From Hyphomicrobiales bacterium (GTDB taxonomy: Bacteria; Pseudomonadota; Alphaproteobacteria; Rhizobiales; Beijerinckiaceae), in contig JAQGJX010000036.1 of NCBI GenBank assembly GCA_028290405.1, positions 1 to 49,153 of the forward strand: 49,153 nt of DNA, written 5' to 3'. The notes under the pieces are model-generated. The model had not been told where the DNA came from, searched no databases, and saw only the letters and a program-made list of their open reading frames with translations. Of the stretch, positions 32,711 through 41,286 are shown piece after piece; within the stretch, counting starts at the first letter, position 1; every line of letters begins with the position of its first letter. The position numbers and the translations under genes were made by a program.

Positions 32711-34084
32711 TCACGCAATGGCTTCTCCGGCGTGCGGCGTCAGCTTGCGCGGCGGCGGCTGCGCCTTGAGGATGGCCTTCGGGTTCAACGAACTTTCCGG
32801 AAGACCGATCGCATAGCAAAAACCGGTTTCCAGCGGGCTGATCTCGGCTTTCCCGCCCAGCGCGCGGGTGGCCCGCGTGATGAGATGGGTGCCAAAGCCC
32901 GTGCGTTCGGAGGCGGCGGGCCTGGGGCCGCCCAGCTCGTCCCAACGCACCAGAACCTGGCCGGACGCAAAGTCGCGCGTCACCGTCACGCGCACATGCC
33001 CCGCCTCGTTGGACCACGCGCCGTACTTCACGCAATTCGTGGTGATCTCGTGCAGGATGAGAGCCAGCGGCAACGCGGCCTGCGAGCTCACCTGCAAGTC
33101 GGGACAGACGATCTGGATGCGGTCTTCCTTGCCGTGCGCGTCCGCCTCGAGCTTGACGAGGTCCAGCAAGGTCACCGCCGCCTCGCGCTTCATGATGAGG
33201 TCGTACGCCTTCACGAGGGCGCCCAGCTGGTCCGCGATGCGGGCGCTCGCAAGCTTGTTGTCGTCGGTGTTGCGCAGCACCTGGATGACGGTGGACTGCA
33301 CCACCGTGATCATGTTGCGCAGGCGATGGTTCAACTCGCGCACGACAAGCTGGAACTGCTGCTCGCGCTCCTCCTGCTCCGTGCGGTCGATGGCGACCGT
33401 CATCATGTGCGGATCCTTGTCGAGCAGGCCCGACATGGGAAGCCCGATGAACTCCCAGATGAGGACCTTGCCGTCCGCCGTCTTCAGCTTGTACGGCAGG
33501 GACGTCTTGTCTCCCGGGGCGATGCTGGCCACCGCGCCGTGCCCGACGATGCGGGCCTCCACTTCCTGCGGCGCCTGCGGATAAGCCAAACGCACCCAGT
33601 CCTTCAACGTCTGCAATTCGCCGCGCGAATACCCTGTGCGTTCCACCCAGCCGTCGCTGACCACGATGAACCGCCCGTCCTGCGCGCGCACCACCACCGG
33701 CACCGGCAGCCGCTCCACGAGCTGCCGCCAGCTTTCGGCGGACGCAGTGGAGCTGCGCCCCAGCGCGAACGTGCGACCGCCCAGCCACACGAGCATCGCC
33801 CCCACAAGGAAGAAGATCACAAGGTTGGCGTGCTGGGTCTGGGTATCGACGGCGGGGCTGTCGGAGACGTGAAACTGGAGAAACCACACGGCGAGCAACG
33901 AGAGCGTGAGCGCCGCGGCCCCATAGCGCCAGCCCCAGAAAATGGCCGGCGCGGCGACCGCGGGAAAGAACGTCGCCGCCAGCAACGCTTGCGGATAGAT
34001 GGGTTCGATCAACATGCGCACCAGCAGGGCTGACGCGACGCAGGCGAGGAGTCCACAGGTGCGGACAGCGACTTGTGACCACAT
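32711..34084 (-). CDS. Membrane-bound HWE-type sensor histidine kinase
   Basis: A 457-residue kinase. The N-terminus has three to four membrane helices (about 8-25, 31-52, 55-72, 85-102) resembling a DUF4118-type sensor. A PAS domain follows (about 115-235, with GWVERTGYSRGEL). The HWE dimerisation region carries the phospho-acceptor His253 in RELNHRLRNM. The ATPase part has LHEITTNCVKYGAWS and the WxE-like VRWDELGG, then GFGTHLI. HWE kinases are common in alphaproteobacteria, often in light or general-stress pathways. No response regulator is adjacent, so it is an orphan kinase here. Confidence 0.92.
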   Translation of the reverse strand: MWSQVAVRTCGLLACVASALLVRMLIEPIYPQALLAATFFPAVAAPAIFWGWRYGAAALTLSLLAVWFLQFHVSDSPAVDTQTQHANLVIFFLVGAMLVWLGGRTFALGRSSTASAESWRQLVERLPVPVVVRAQDGRFIVVSDGWVERTGYSRGELQTLKDWVRLAYPQAPQEVEARIVGHGAVASIAPGDKTSLPYKLKTADGKVLIWEFIGLPMSGLLDKDPHMMTVAIDRTEQEEREQQFQLVVRELNHRLRNMITVVQSTVIQVLRNTDDNKLASARIADQLGALVKAYDLIMKREAAVTLLDLVKLEADAHGKEDRIQIVCPDLQVSSQAALPLALILHEITTNCVKYGAWSNEAGHVRVTVTRDFASGQVLVRWDELGGPRPAASERTGFGTHLITRATRALGGKAEISPLETGFCYAIGLPESSLNPKAILKAQPPPRKLTPHAGEAIA

Positions 34085-34385
34085 GGCGTTCGCCCGTTGA
34101 GAGCTTCCGGACCAAAGGCCCGCCCCTCAAACGTAACCGGGTAACGCAGTCATGTCTATTCGCACTAAAGGAAAGCAAGCATGCAAAACATGGACGCAAG
34201 CTAAACGCCAACACGCCTTGAGCCATAGCGCTTGAGCATTGAATTATATTGGAAATTACGCACTTTTTTGAGGTTAGGAAACTTAACAATTTATACCCGC
34301 GCCTCTACCCTGACCGCGCAGCTCCCGCTGGGAGCGCGCGATCCAGCCGCGCACTCGGGCCGGCTGGCCGCACAGGGCGCACGTC
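34085..34385. other. AT-rich divergent intergenic region
   Basis: About 300 bases between the kinase (minus) and the membrane-protein/channel operon (plus). Its middle (about 34220-34300) is much richer in A and T than the surroundings. I see no reading frame with coding character. It should contain the promoters for both directions. Confidence 0.6.
34268..34296 (+). promoter_or_regulatory. Candidate sigma-70-type promoter for channel operon
   Basis: TTGAGG (34268-34273) and TTATAC (34291-34296) are spaced by 17 bases, matching the vegetative -35/-10 layout with mismatches. It lies about 90 bases upstream of the first gene of the channel operon, inside the AT-rich intergenic segment. Confidence 0.35.
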
Positions 34386-35186
34386 ATGCCTCATCCATTG
34401 ATCGCCAAGCATCGCAACACAAACTTCGCCATGCTCAGCGCGCCAGAGCGGGCGAGCGCGCTCGAAGACATCAAGGAGGCGCTCGGATCAGGCGGCGCGG
34501 CCAAGTCCGCCAAGACCCTCGACCATGACGACCGCATCGAACTGCTGAGGATCTGGATGGCGGTCCGCGAGAGCGCGGGAGCGGGCGCCGGCCACGCGGC
34601 GCAGCCCGCAAAATCCAAGGGGCGGCGGTTCGCGTGGCGTCCGCAATTCCCCGTGCTGCGCGCCCTCGCCGGGGCGTTCAAAGGCCTGAAGGGCGCCGAC
34701 TACGGGTTCCTGTTCGTCGCCACGGCGGTGAGCGTGTTCGTTATTTATCTGGGGGTCCATTCGATGCAGGAATCCCTGCGCATCGAAGTCGTGAAGCGCG
34801 ACGCAGAGGCGATCGTGGCCTGGATCAAGGACGTGGGCGAGAAGCGCGCCGACGCCGCGTTCGAGCCCGCCGAGTGCCGCAAGCCGGGAGCCACGACCTG
34901 GCAGGCCTGCCGAGCGGCGCTGTCGCGGCAGGGCGGCCCTGCGTTCGGCATGCTCAACCCGTTCGACGCGACCCGCCCGTTGTTTTCGCCAAAATGCGAC
35001 ATCAGCGACATCAGCAGCGTCGGCAGCATCGTCATCGACAAGGGCGCGCAGCCTTCAGGCGCCGCCTCGATCTCCTATTCGGCCATCGACGACGCAGAGC
35101 CCGCCGGCAAGGCCTTGCTCCTTCGCGTCACGGTCTGCGGCCGTGGCTTTCATCCCATCAAGGTCGCCGCCGACCTCGCCTTCTAG
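34386..35186 (+). CDS. Single-pass membrane protein upstream of channel
   Basis: A 266-residue protein with a cytoplasmic N-terminal part of about 100 residues, one membrane helix (about 105-124, YGFLFVATAVSVFVIYLGVH) and a C-terminal periplasmic domain of about 140 residues with four cysteines (ECRKPG, ACRAAL, KCDIS, VCGRG). The N-terminal half has a helical region with charged repeats. I recognise no family. The gap to the channel gene is 14 bases, so the two are almost certainly cotranscribed. It may be an auxiliary subunit of the channel; this is inferred from position only. Confidence 0.75.
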   Translation: MPHPLIAKHRNTNFAMLSAPERASALEDIKEALGSGGAAKSAKTLDHDDRIELLRIWMAVRESAGAGAGHAAQPAKSKGRRFAWRPQFPVLRALAGAFKGLKGADYGFLFVATAVSVFVIYLGVHSMQESLRIEVVKRDAEAIVAWIKDVGEKRADAAFEPAECRKPGATTWQACRAALSRQGGPAFGMLNPFDATRPLFSPKCDISDISSVGSIVIDKGAQPSGAASISYSAIDDAEPAGKALLLRVTVCGRGFHPIKVAADLAF

Positions 35187-35200
35187 CGCGGAGCTCACCC

Positions 35201-36802
35201 ATGGACGCGCACGCAAACCCCGTCGGCCACGCGCCGCTTCGCATACGCGAGCGCCTCTATCGCTGGCTGTACGACGCCGGCGACGGTTCAGCGCGCGGCG
35301 AGAAGATCGAGATGTGGCTGTCGTTGCTCATCATCGCCAATTTCGCCGCGATGATCCTGACGACGATCCCGGCGTTCGATCCCTACGAACGACAGCTTCA
35401 TTACTTTGAAATGCTGTCGATGGTGATCTTCACCACCGAATACGCGGCGCGGCTTTTCATCGCCCCGGCCGATCCCGCTTTCTCCGCCAGCCGGTTCCCG
35501 CGCCTGGCCTATGCGCGAACGTTCTTCGCCCTCGTGGACCTGTTGGTCATCCTGCCGTTCCTCTTGTCGGCGTTCGTCGCGCTGGACTTGCGCCTGCTGC
35601 GCATCCTTCGCATGTTGCGCATTCTCAAGCTCATGCGGGTGCTTCTGCCGGCGTTCCACGAGTTCGCGCAATTGAACAAGGGCCGCACCTTCCGCCAGAA
35701 GGTCCACGCCTTCGCCTTCCCCAGCGCCTACGGCGGAAAGCTGCACGGTTATTACGAGCTGTTCATCGTCGGCTGGGTGCTGCTGTCCGTGCTCGCCGTC
35801 ATTCTCGAGTCGGTCGACTCCATCTTCTACAACCTGGCTGTGGAGTTCGTCGCGCTCGACGCCATCGCGGTGCTGGTCTTCTCGATTGAATACATGATGC
35901 GCTTCTACTCCTGCGTGGAGGAGCCGAAATTCCAGAAGTGGCTCAGCGGCCGCGTGAACTACGCGCGAGGTCCGGCGCCGCTCATCGACCTTCTGGCCAT
36001 TCTGCCGTTCTTTCTCGAAATCTTCCTGCATCACCTGATCGACCTGCGGTTCCTGCGCTCCTTCCGCCTCATGCGATTGTTCAAGCTTGCGCGCTACAGC
36101 GGCTCCACGTCGACGCTGTTCTCCATCGTGCGGCGCGAACTTCCCGTGATCGCCGCCTCGGCGTTCTGCATGATGCTGCTCGTCATCCTCGCGGCGAGCT
36201 TTGGCTACCTCTTCGAACATGACGCCCAGCCGGACAAGTTCGAGAATATTCCCACGGCAATCTATTGGGCGGTGATCACGCTCGCCAGCGTGGGGTATGG
36301 CGACATTTCGCCCATCACCCCCATGGGGCGCCTGATGACGACCGTCATGGCGCTCATGGGCATCGGCCTCTTCGCCATTCCCGCGTCCATCCTGTCCTCG
36401 GCGTTCATGCATGAAATGCAGTCGCAGCGTCAGGCGGTGGAAAACCAGCTCTCGGGAATGCTCGCCGACGGCGTGCTGTCGGACGAGGAGCACGCCGAGG
36501 TGCAACGCTTCGCGCGCAGCCTCAACATTCCCCTAGACCAGCTTGAAGTGCTGATCGACAAGGCCAAGCGCGAGAACGACGAGCGGCAGGCGAACGACAT
36601 GTTCCTCCCGGTCGAGTTTCTGGTCGCCCACACGGAGATCGCCGTCGCGCAGTTCCACATGCTGTTCGAGCAGTTGCGCCGCCTCGCCGAACTCCCGAAC
36701 GCGGCGGACATGCAGGCGCGCATGGAAAGCGCCAACACCGCACGCAAGAGCGAGTGGGACACATGGCGGCTGCTGCGCGACGCGTCAGAGAAGAAGGACT
36801 GA
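35201..36802 (+). CDS. K+ channel with two tandem voltage-sensor domains
   Basis: A 533-residue protein with about ten membrane helices. The first voltage-sensor domain spans about 38-150: acidic S2 (Glu80), S3 (Asp113), and S4 with positive residues every third position (Arg131, 134, 137, 140, Lys143, Arg146). The second spans about 186-298: Glu230, Asp263, and S4 with Arg283, 286, 289, 292, Lys295, Arg298. One pore follows: S5 (about 314-338), filter TLASVGYGD (360-368) and S6 (about 377-402). The SVGYG filter implies K+ selectivity. The C-terminus (about 415-455, LADGVLSDEEHAEV) resembles a TerB- or EF-hand-like helical domain. GGAG lies 7 bases upstream of ATG 35201. Confidence 0.9.
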   Translation: MDAHANPVGHAPLRIRERLYRWLYDAGDGSARGEKIEMWLSLLIIANFAAMILTTIPAFDPYERQLHYFEMLSMVIFTTEYAARLFIAPADPAFSASRFPRLAYARTFFALVDLLVILPFLLSAFVALDLRLLRILRMLRILKLMRVLLPAFHEFAQLNKGRTFRQKVHAFAFPSAYGGKLHGYYELFIVGWVLLSVLAVILESVDSIFYNLAVEFVALDAIAVLVFSIEYMMRFYSCVEEPKFQKWLSGRVNYARGPAPLIDLLAILPFFLEIFLHHLIDLRFLRSFRLMRLFKLARYSGSTSTLFSIVRRELPVIAASAFCMMLLVILAASFGYLFEHDAQPDKFENIPTAIYWAVITLASVGYGDISPITPMGRLMTTVMALMGIGLFAIPASILSSAFMHEMQSQRQAVENQLSGMLADGVLSDEEHAEVQRFARSLNIPLDQLEVLIDKAKRENDERQANDMFLPVEFLVAHTEIAVAQFHMLFEQLRRLAELPNAADMQARMESANTARKSEWDTWRLLRDASEKKD

Positions 36803-36810
36803 TGCGCCCG

Positions 36811-36836
36811 GCAGAGCGCGCAAACGCGCGCCCTGC
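36811..36836. terminator. Hairpin after channel gene
   Basis: A stem GCAG-A-GCGCGC/GCGCGC-C-CTGC with one A-C mismatch and loop AAAC, located between the convergent channel and BtuB-like receptor genes. Confidence 0.5.
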
Positions 36837-36847
36837 AGCGGGCTCAG

Positions 36848-38824
36848 CTAGAACGCGCTGGTGAAGCCTGCATAGGCGGCGCGTCCGGTCTGCCGAAAGC
36901 CGAAGGCTTCGACGTAGCGCTTGTCGGTCAGGTTCTCGCCGCGCGCGAACACGCTCACGCTGTCGCTGACCTTGTATTCCGCCCGCAGGTCGTACCGCAC
37001 GAACGAAGCGAGCCGGACCCGCTCCGACTGATAGGCGGTTTCATTGTAATAAACGTCGTCCCGCGCGCCGACGATGCGGATGACGGGCTCGATCACGAGA
37101 GCCGCCGTCGGCGTCCACGCGAGCGACGCCCGCGCCTCGTTGGCGGGCCTGCGCAACAAGGGCAAGCCGCTGAGCAGCGGGCGCCCGGCCGACAGGTCTT
37201 TCGTCGTCAGGTGCGTGTAGGACACGCGCACCTTCAGCACGTCGGCAGGCTGGATCTCCGCGCCGAACTCAACGCCGGTCGCGCTGGCGGCCGCAACATT
37301 ATAGTAGTGATAAAGAGGCGCATCCGCCGTGATGAGATTTTGCATCCGGGTGTCGAAATAGGTGACGAAAACCTTGAGGCGCCTGTCCCACAGATATTGG
37401 TCGACGCCTATGTCCCACCCGCGCGACGTCTCCGGCCGCAAGTTGGGGTTGCCGTAGAGCGGGTCCGCAAGCTGATAGAGCGAGGGCGATTTCGCCCCTG
37501 TCCCGAAAGACGACCGCACCTTCGTGCCCGTTTCGTCGATCACGTAGGCGCCCGTCAGGCGATAGGTCCAGAACGCGCCGGACGTCGACACGTTGTCCAC
37601 GCGGCCGCCCGCCGAAAGATGAAGCCTGTTGAACAGCGACACCGAATAGAGCGCGTACGCTGAACCCGTGCTCTGGCTCCCTCCGCCGGGAGTGACTTTC
37701 GCGGCCGGCAGGATATCCTCGATTTTGGAGGTCGCCTTCTCGGTTTCATAGCGAACGCCCGTCGTGAGCTGCCCAAAAGCCCCGAGCCGCAGATCGTTCT
37801 GAGCCTCGGTTCCAAAGCGCGCGCCCACGTAGCGCAGCCTCGACAGGTAATCGGCGACATAGACCGGTTCGTTCAGGTCGTCCCAGTTCGCGCTGTACAG
37901 GTCGCGCGAGACGGCCGTGTAGTTTCGCCGCGTCTGGCTCTGGGACGCGGTGAGCGTCAACTTGCCGTCGCCATACTCGATGATGGCGCGTTGAAAGGCC
38001 GACCCCACGAAGCCGCGCGAGTTCGACGCGGAATCCGGTTGCAATCCATAGGCGGCGTCATATTCGATCTGCGTGCGCAGGGCGGTTCCGCCCGCCTCCA
38101 GCGTCAACCATTCGTTGGCGCGATACGACACGCGCCCGGAGGCCGCCTGGCGCGCAGTGGCGTCGTTCTCGCGCCCGGCCGCATAACGCGAGAAACCGTT
38201 GGTGCGAAACTGGTTCAGCACGAACGAATAGCTGACGTCCTTCGTGGAGCCGGACACGCCGGCGCTCGTCGCGAGGGTCCCGTAGGAGCCCGCTTCCGCG
38301 CGCACAACGGTGCGCGCCGGCCCCTCGCCTTTGCGGGTGATGATGTTGATGACGCCCCCGATGGCGTCCGAACCGTACAGCGCGGACTGCGGCCCGCGCA
38401 GAACTTCAATGCGCTCGATGTTGATGGGCGCCAGCAACGCGAAGTCCACTTCGCCGCCGGTGGACGAGGGATCGTTCGCCCGCACGCCATCGATCAGCAC
38501 CAGCGTATGCCGCGAGTCCGAACCGCGCAGATAGACGGTGCTGGTGGAACCGGGACCGGACGTTTCGTTGATCGTGACGCCCGGCACGCCTTGCAGAACG
38601 TCCTTGAACGACCGGGGACCCGCCGTTTCGATCTCCTCGCGGGAGATGACCGTGACGGCCGACCCGGTCTTCTGGATCGCCTGTTCGTCGCGAATGGCCG
38701 TTACGGTGATTTCGGGGAGCGTGTCCGCCGCGCTCTGGGCTGCGGCCGTGCATGCGTAAAAAGACGAGCATGCGAATAGAGAAGCGCCGGCCAGCGTGGC
38801 CGCGCCCCATGTGGGCTTCGACAT
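36848..38824 (-). CDS. btuB: TonB-dependent vitamin B12 receptor (BtuB-like)
   Basis: A 658-residue outer-membrane receptor. After the signal peptide comes a TonB box (EITVTAI), then the plug (about 48-160) with VLIDGVRANDP and RIEVLRGPQSALYGSDAIGGVINIIT, which is typical of BtuB. The barrel ends in Phe (YAGFTSAF). ATG 38824 has GGAGG 5 bases upstream; reading further upstream would run into the riboswitch. The cobalamin riboswitch in its leader identifies the ligand family as B12 or a precursor. No btuF, btuCD or cob genes are next to it in this window. Confidence 0.93.
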   Translation of the reverse strand: MSKPTWGAATLAGASLFACSSFYACTAAAQSAADTLPEITVTAIRDEQAIQKTGSAVTVISREEIETAGPRSFKDVLQGVPGVTINETSGPGSTSTVYLRGSDSRHTLVLIDGVRANDPSSTGGEVDFALLAPINIERIEVLRGPQSALYGSDAIGGVINIITRKGEGPARTVVRAEAGSYGTLATSAGVSGSTKDVSYSFVLNQFRTNGFSRYAAGRENDATARQAASGRVSYRANEWLTLEAGGTALRTQIEYDAAYGLQPDSASNSRGFVGSAFQRAIIEYGDGKLTLTASQSQTRRNYTAVSRDLYSANWDDLNEPVYVADYLSRLRYVGARFGTEAQNDLRLGAFGQLTTGVRYETEKATSKIEDILPAAKVTPGGGSQSTGSAYALYSVSLFNRLHLSAGGRVDNVSTSGAFWTYRLTGAYVIDETGTKVRSSFGTGAKSPSLYQLADPLYGNPNLRPETSRGWDIGVDQYLWDRRLKVFVTYFDTRMQNLITADAPLYHYYNVAAASATGVEFGAEIQPADVLKVRVSYTHLTTKDLSAGRPLLSGLPLLRRPANEARASLAWTPTAALVIEPVIRIVGARDDVYYNETAYQSERVRLASFVRYDLRAEYKVSDSVSVFARGENLTDKRYVEAFGFRQTGRAAYAGFTSAF

Positions 38825-38835
38825 ATGATCCTCCA

Positions 38836-38852
38836 GCCGACCCGCCGTCGGC
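38836..38852 (-). promoter_or_regulatory. Hairpin at ribosome-binding site, riboswitch expression platform
   Basis: GCCGAC (38836-38841) and GTCGGC (38847-38852) can form a 6-bp stem next to the ribosome-binding site (38831-38835) of the BtuB-like gene. Its position between the aptamer and the start codon fits a translational on/off switch. Pairing with the aptamer cannot be tested here. Confidence 0.4.
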
Positions 38853-38864
38853 ATTAGGTTGCAT

Positions 38865-39030
38865 GTGTCGCAGGCCGGTATCCTGGCTCGACGGCTGTAC
38901 GCGCTGCAGACCTTCCCAGACGAATTCCGTCCAGTGGCAAGCAGCCAGCCGTTCACAGTTGCGGGGGCAGCGCGGTTTGATCCGACTTCCCGTTTACTCA
39001 GGCTTCACCCTGAGCACCTACGCGAAACCT
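38865..39030 (-). ncRNA. Cobalamin riboswitch (RF00174-type)
   Basis: Read on the minus strand this leader has the conserved blocks of the adenosylcobalamin aptamer in order: a 5' AGGTGC, AACGGGAA, the B12 box GCTGCCCCCGCAACTGT (38955-38971), CCACTGG, TCTGGGAAGG, and the 3' element GAGCCAGGATACCGGCC. It lies directly upstream of the BtuB-like gene, so high cobalamin should lower receptor synthesis. The distance from the aptamer 3' end to the start codon is about 40 bases, consistent with a short expression platform. Confidence 0.95.
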
Positions 39031-39191
39031 TTGTAGGCGCGCGCGGGCCGGGGCGCAATTTCAAATTAACGAAACGTAAAAATCGGGGCGCGGGAAACCC
39101 TGCGCTTGAATCCTCGCGCCCCGCGGGCGGGGATGACGCACGCGCGGCGCCGTGCGATACGCTCAAGCATCGCATCCCGGAGGCCGCCCGC

Positions 39192-39770
39192 ATGTCCCGC
39201 ACGCTTCGTTCCATCGCCGTGTTCTGCGGCTCCAACACCGGCGCGGGCGACACTTATCTGAACGCCGCGCGCGACCTTGGCGAGGCGATCGGCAAGGCTG
39301 GCGTGACGCTGGTCTACGGCGGAACCCACAAGGGCCTGATGGGCGTGCTGGCGGACGCCGCCCTGCGGGCGGGCGGGCGCGTTCATGGCGTCATCACCAA
39401 GCGCCTGGCCGACCAGGGACATCTGCATGAGCGACTCACGAAGCACGAGATCGTGGACGGCATGCGCCTGCGCAAGCTGCGCATGGCCGAAGAGGCCGAC
39501 GCCTTCGTGGCGCTGCCGGGCGGCATCGGCACCCTTGAGGAATTCATGGAGGTGTGGACGCTGAACCAGCTCGGCGATTTCGACAAGCCCGCGGGGCTCT
39601 TCGACGTCAACGGCTATTACCAGCCGTTCATGGGGTTCATCGACCACATGATCGCCGAGAGGTTCCTGCCTGCCGCGCATCGGGGCAGCATCGTGCTGGA
39701 GTCCGACCCCGCGCGCCTGCTCGAAGGCCTCGCGACCTTCGAGCGCACGACCGTTCCCAAGTGGATGTAG
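39192..39770 (+). CDS. LOG-family (cytokinin phosphoribohydrolase-like) protein
   Basis: A 192-residue Rossmann-like protein of the LOG/TIGR00730 family, which cleaves nucleoside 5'-monophosphates such as cytokinin riboside monophosphates. The signature PGGIGTLEEF is at about 109-118, with the paired Arg-Lys segment MRLRKLRM before it. GGAGG lies 8 bases upstream of ATG 39192. Bacterial members often act in nucleotide metabolism rather than hormone synthesis. Its stop lies 1 base from the stop of the convergent DUF3830 gene. Confidence 0.92.
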   Translation: MSRTLRSIAVFCGSNTGAGDTYLNAARDLGEAIGKAGVTLVYGGTHKGLMGVLADAALRAGGRVHGVITKRLADQGHLHERLTKHEIVDGMRLRKLRMAEEADAFVALPGGIGTLEEFMEVWTLNQLGDFDKPAGLFDVNGYYQPFMGFIDHMIAERFLPAAHRGSIVLESDPARLLEGLATFERTTVPKWM

Positions 39771-39771
39771 C

Positions 39772-40185
39772 TCAGGCGAGCGAGAAGACGATCTTCTGCG
39801 CGCCCTGCCACAGCACCTTCTTGCCCAGCGCAGGAAGCTGCTCAAGGCCGGTCGTCAGCGTGATGAAATGGTTGCCGGCGAGCTGGCCGGCCTTGCTGGC
39901 GAACTGCACGGCGCCGTAGCCCAGCAGGATCTCCGTTTCGCTGACGCCGCCCGGATACAGGATGATCTGGCCCGGCGCAGGATAGCTCGTGGCGTTCTCG
40001 TAGCCGACGCCGAACTGGAAGTCGCCGAGCGGAATCCACACGCCCTCGCCGCTCCAGCGCACGTGGATCACCTGGCTCTCGTACGGCAACCGGGCGCGAA
40101 AAGCGGCGCAGGTCGCGGGCGCAAGCGCATCCTCGAAACGGCCGCCGAATTCAAAACCCCCGGCGACGACCCGCAGCTCGCTCAT
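39772..40185 (-). CDS. DUF3830 (cyclophilin-like fold) protein
   Basis: A 137-residue protein of the DUF3830 family, with a cyclophilin-like beta-barrel and segments GVWIPLGDF, SYPAPGQIILYPGG and YGAVQFASKAGQLAGNHF. The family is usually found with amidase, hydantoinase or ABC-transporter genes for amide metabolism. It lies directly downstream of the LysR gene on the same strand and faces the amide-degrading operon, so it is probably part of the same system. Reaction unknown. Confidence 0.85.
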   Translation of the reverse strand: MSELRVVAGGFEFGGRFEDALAPATCAAFRARLPYESQVIHVRWSGEGVWIPLGDFQFGVGYENATSYPAPGQIILYPGGVSETEILLGYGAVQFASKAGQLAGNHFITLTTGLEQLPALGKKVLWQGAQKIVFSLA

Positions 40186-40223
40186 GTCAAAACTCCTTCG
40201 ATGTGAGCTTGGGGTTTAGCATA

Positions 40224-41159
40224 TCAAGCCCGGGCCGCAAGCGCCGGCGGCGGGTCGCCTGCGAGCGCGCGCAGGGAGCTCTTCAGTTGCTCGCAGAAAA
40301 TCGCCACCGCGACCGGCAGGTTGCGCCCGCGCAACTGCCCCAGCACGAGGTCGGCGGCGGGCATGTCCCGGTCGTCGATAGGCCGCCGCACCACGCCTGA
40401 GCCCTCGAGGTAATCCGGCAAGGCCCCCACCTCGATCTGGAACGAGATGGTCTCGCTCCGGCGAAGGTAACCGCGCAGGAATTCGAAGGAATTCGACTGG
40501 ATCGAGGGTTTCAGCGCCACGCCGGTGCGCGCCGTCACCTCGTCCAGAAGCTGGCGCCCGCCGATGCTCCGTTCGGGCAGCGCGAGGGGATACTGGCGGC
40601 AGTCCGCGAGGCGCAGCACGTCACGGGCCGCGAGCGGATGATCCTGCCCCATCAGCGCGCACAAACGCTGCCGGATGGTGAGCAATGGCTGGAAATTAGG
40701 CAGGTGCGGCGGGCGGAAAACCAGCACCACGTCCACCTCCAGGGTCGAGAGCGCCTGCATGGCCCGCTCATGATCGCTGATCGTCACCTCGAAGGTGATG
40801 AGCGGATAGGCCCGCTGGAACGTGCTGATGACCTCCGGCAGGAAACCGTGCGCCAGCGCCTGGCTGCTCGCGATTCGCACCACGCCGCGCCGCAGGCCCT
40901 TCAGGTCCTCGATCTGCGAGAGCATCCGCTCGGCTTCCGCGAACTGGTTGCGCACGAAGCGCACGAACACCTCGCCGGCGGCCGTCAGCCGCATGCCCCG
41001 GGCCTGCCGTTCGAAGAGCTGCGCGCCCAGCTCCTCCTCGATGTCCATGATGCGCCGGTTCAGGGCGGAAGCCGTCACGTTCATGGCCTCGGCGGCTTTG
41101 CGGATGGAGCCGGACCGGGCGACCTGATCGAAATAACGCAGGGTCTTCAAATGGCGCAT
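40224..41159 (-). CDS. LysR-family transcriptional regulator
   Basis: A 311-residue LysR-type regulator. The N-terminal winged helix-turn-helix (about 1-65) has TLRYFDQVARSGSIRKAAEAM, and the effector-binding domain covers about 88-300. ATG 41159 starts the conserved helix; its ribosome-binding site is weak. The gene is divergent from the isochorismatase-like gene that opens the cyclic-amide operon, with an inverted repeat between them, so it is the obvious regulator of that operon. The co-inducer should be the operon's substrate or an intermediate. Confidence 0.93.
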   Translation of the reverse strand: MRHLKTLRYFDQVARSGSIRKAAEAMNVTASALNRRIMDIEEELGAQLFERQARGMRLTAAGEVFVRFVRNQFAEAERMLSQIEDLKGLRRGVVRIASSQALAHGFLPEVISTFQRAYPLITFEVTISDHERAMQALSTLEVDVVLVFRPPHLPNFQPLLTIRQRLCALMGQDHPLAARDVLRLADCRQYPLALPERSIGGRQLLDEVTARTGVALKPSIQSNSFEFLRGYLRRSETISFQIEVGALPDYLEGSGVVRRPIDDRDMPAADLVLGQLRGRNLPVAVAIFCEQLKSSLRALAGDPPPALAARA

Positions 41160-41182
41160 GGGGCGGAGCGTCCGGTGAGCGA

Positions 41183-41217
41183 TGCCGTTTCGGCAACAGT
41201 GTACACGCAAAACGGCA
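41183..41217. promoter_or_regulatory. Candidate LysR operator
   Basis: TGCCGTTT (41183-41190) and AAACGGCA (41210-41217) form a perfect 8-bp inverted repeat spaced by 19 bases. The palindrome GTGTACAC (41199-41206) lies between them. This is in the 127-base gap between the LysR gene and the divergent operon, where LysR-type regulators bind. Confidence 0.5.
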
Positions 41218-41286
41218 ATGGAACGATGCGCTGGCACGGCCTAGTCTGGCCCGGTCGGAGTCTGGCGGCACAGGAGCAAGGCGCGC

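Noticed and set aside
38825-38956. N-terminal extension of the BtuB-like receptor
   Set aside because: The extra codons fall inside the cobalamin riboswitch. The ATG at 38824 has a good ribosome-binding site and gives a proper signal peptide.
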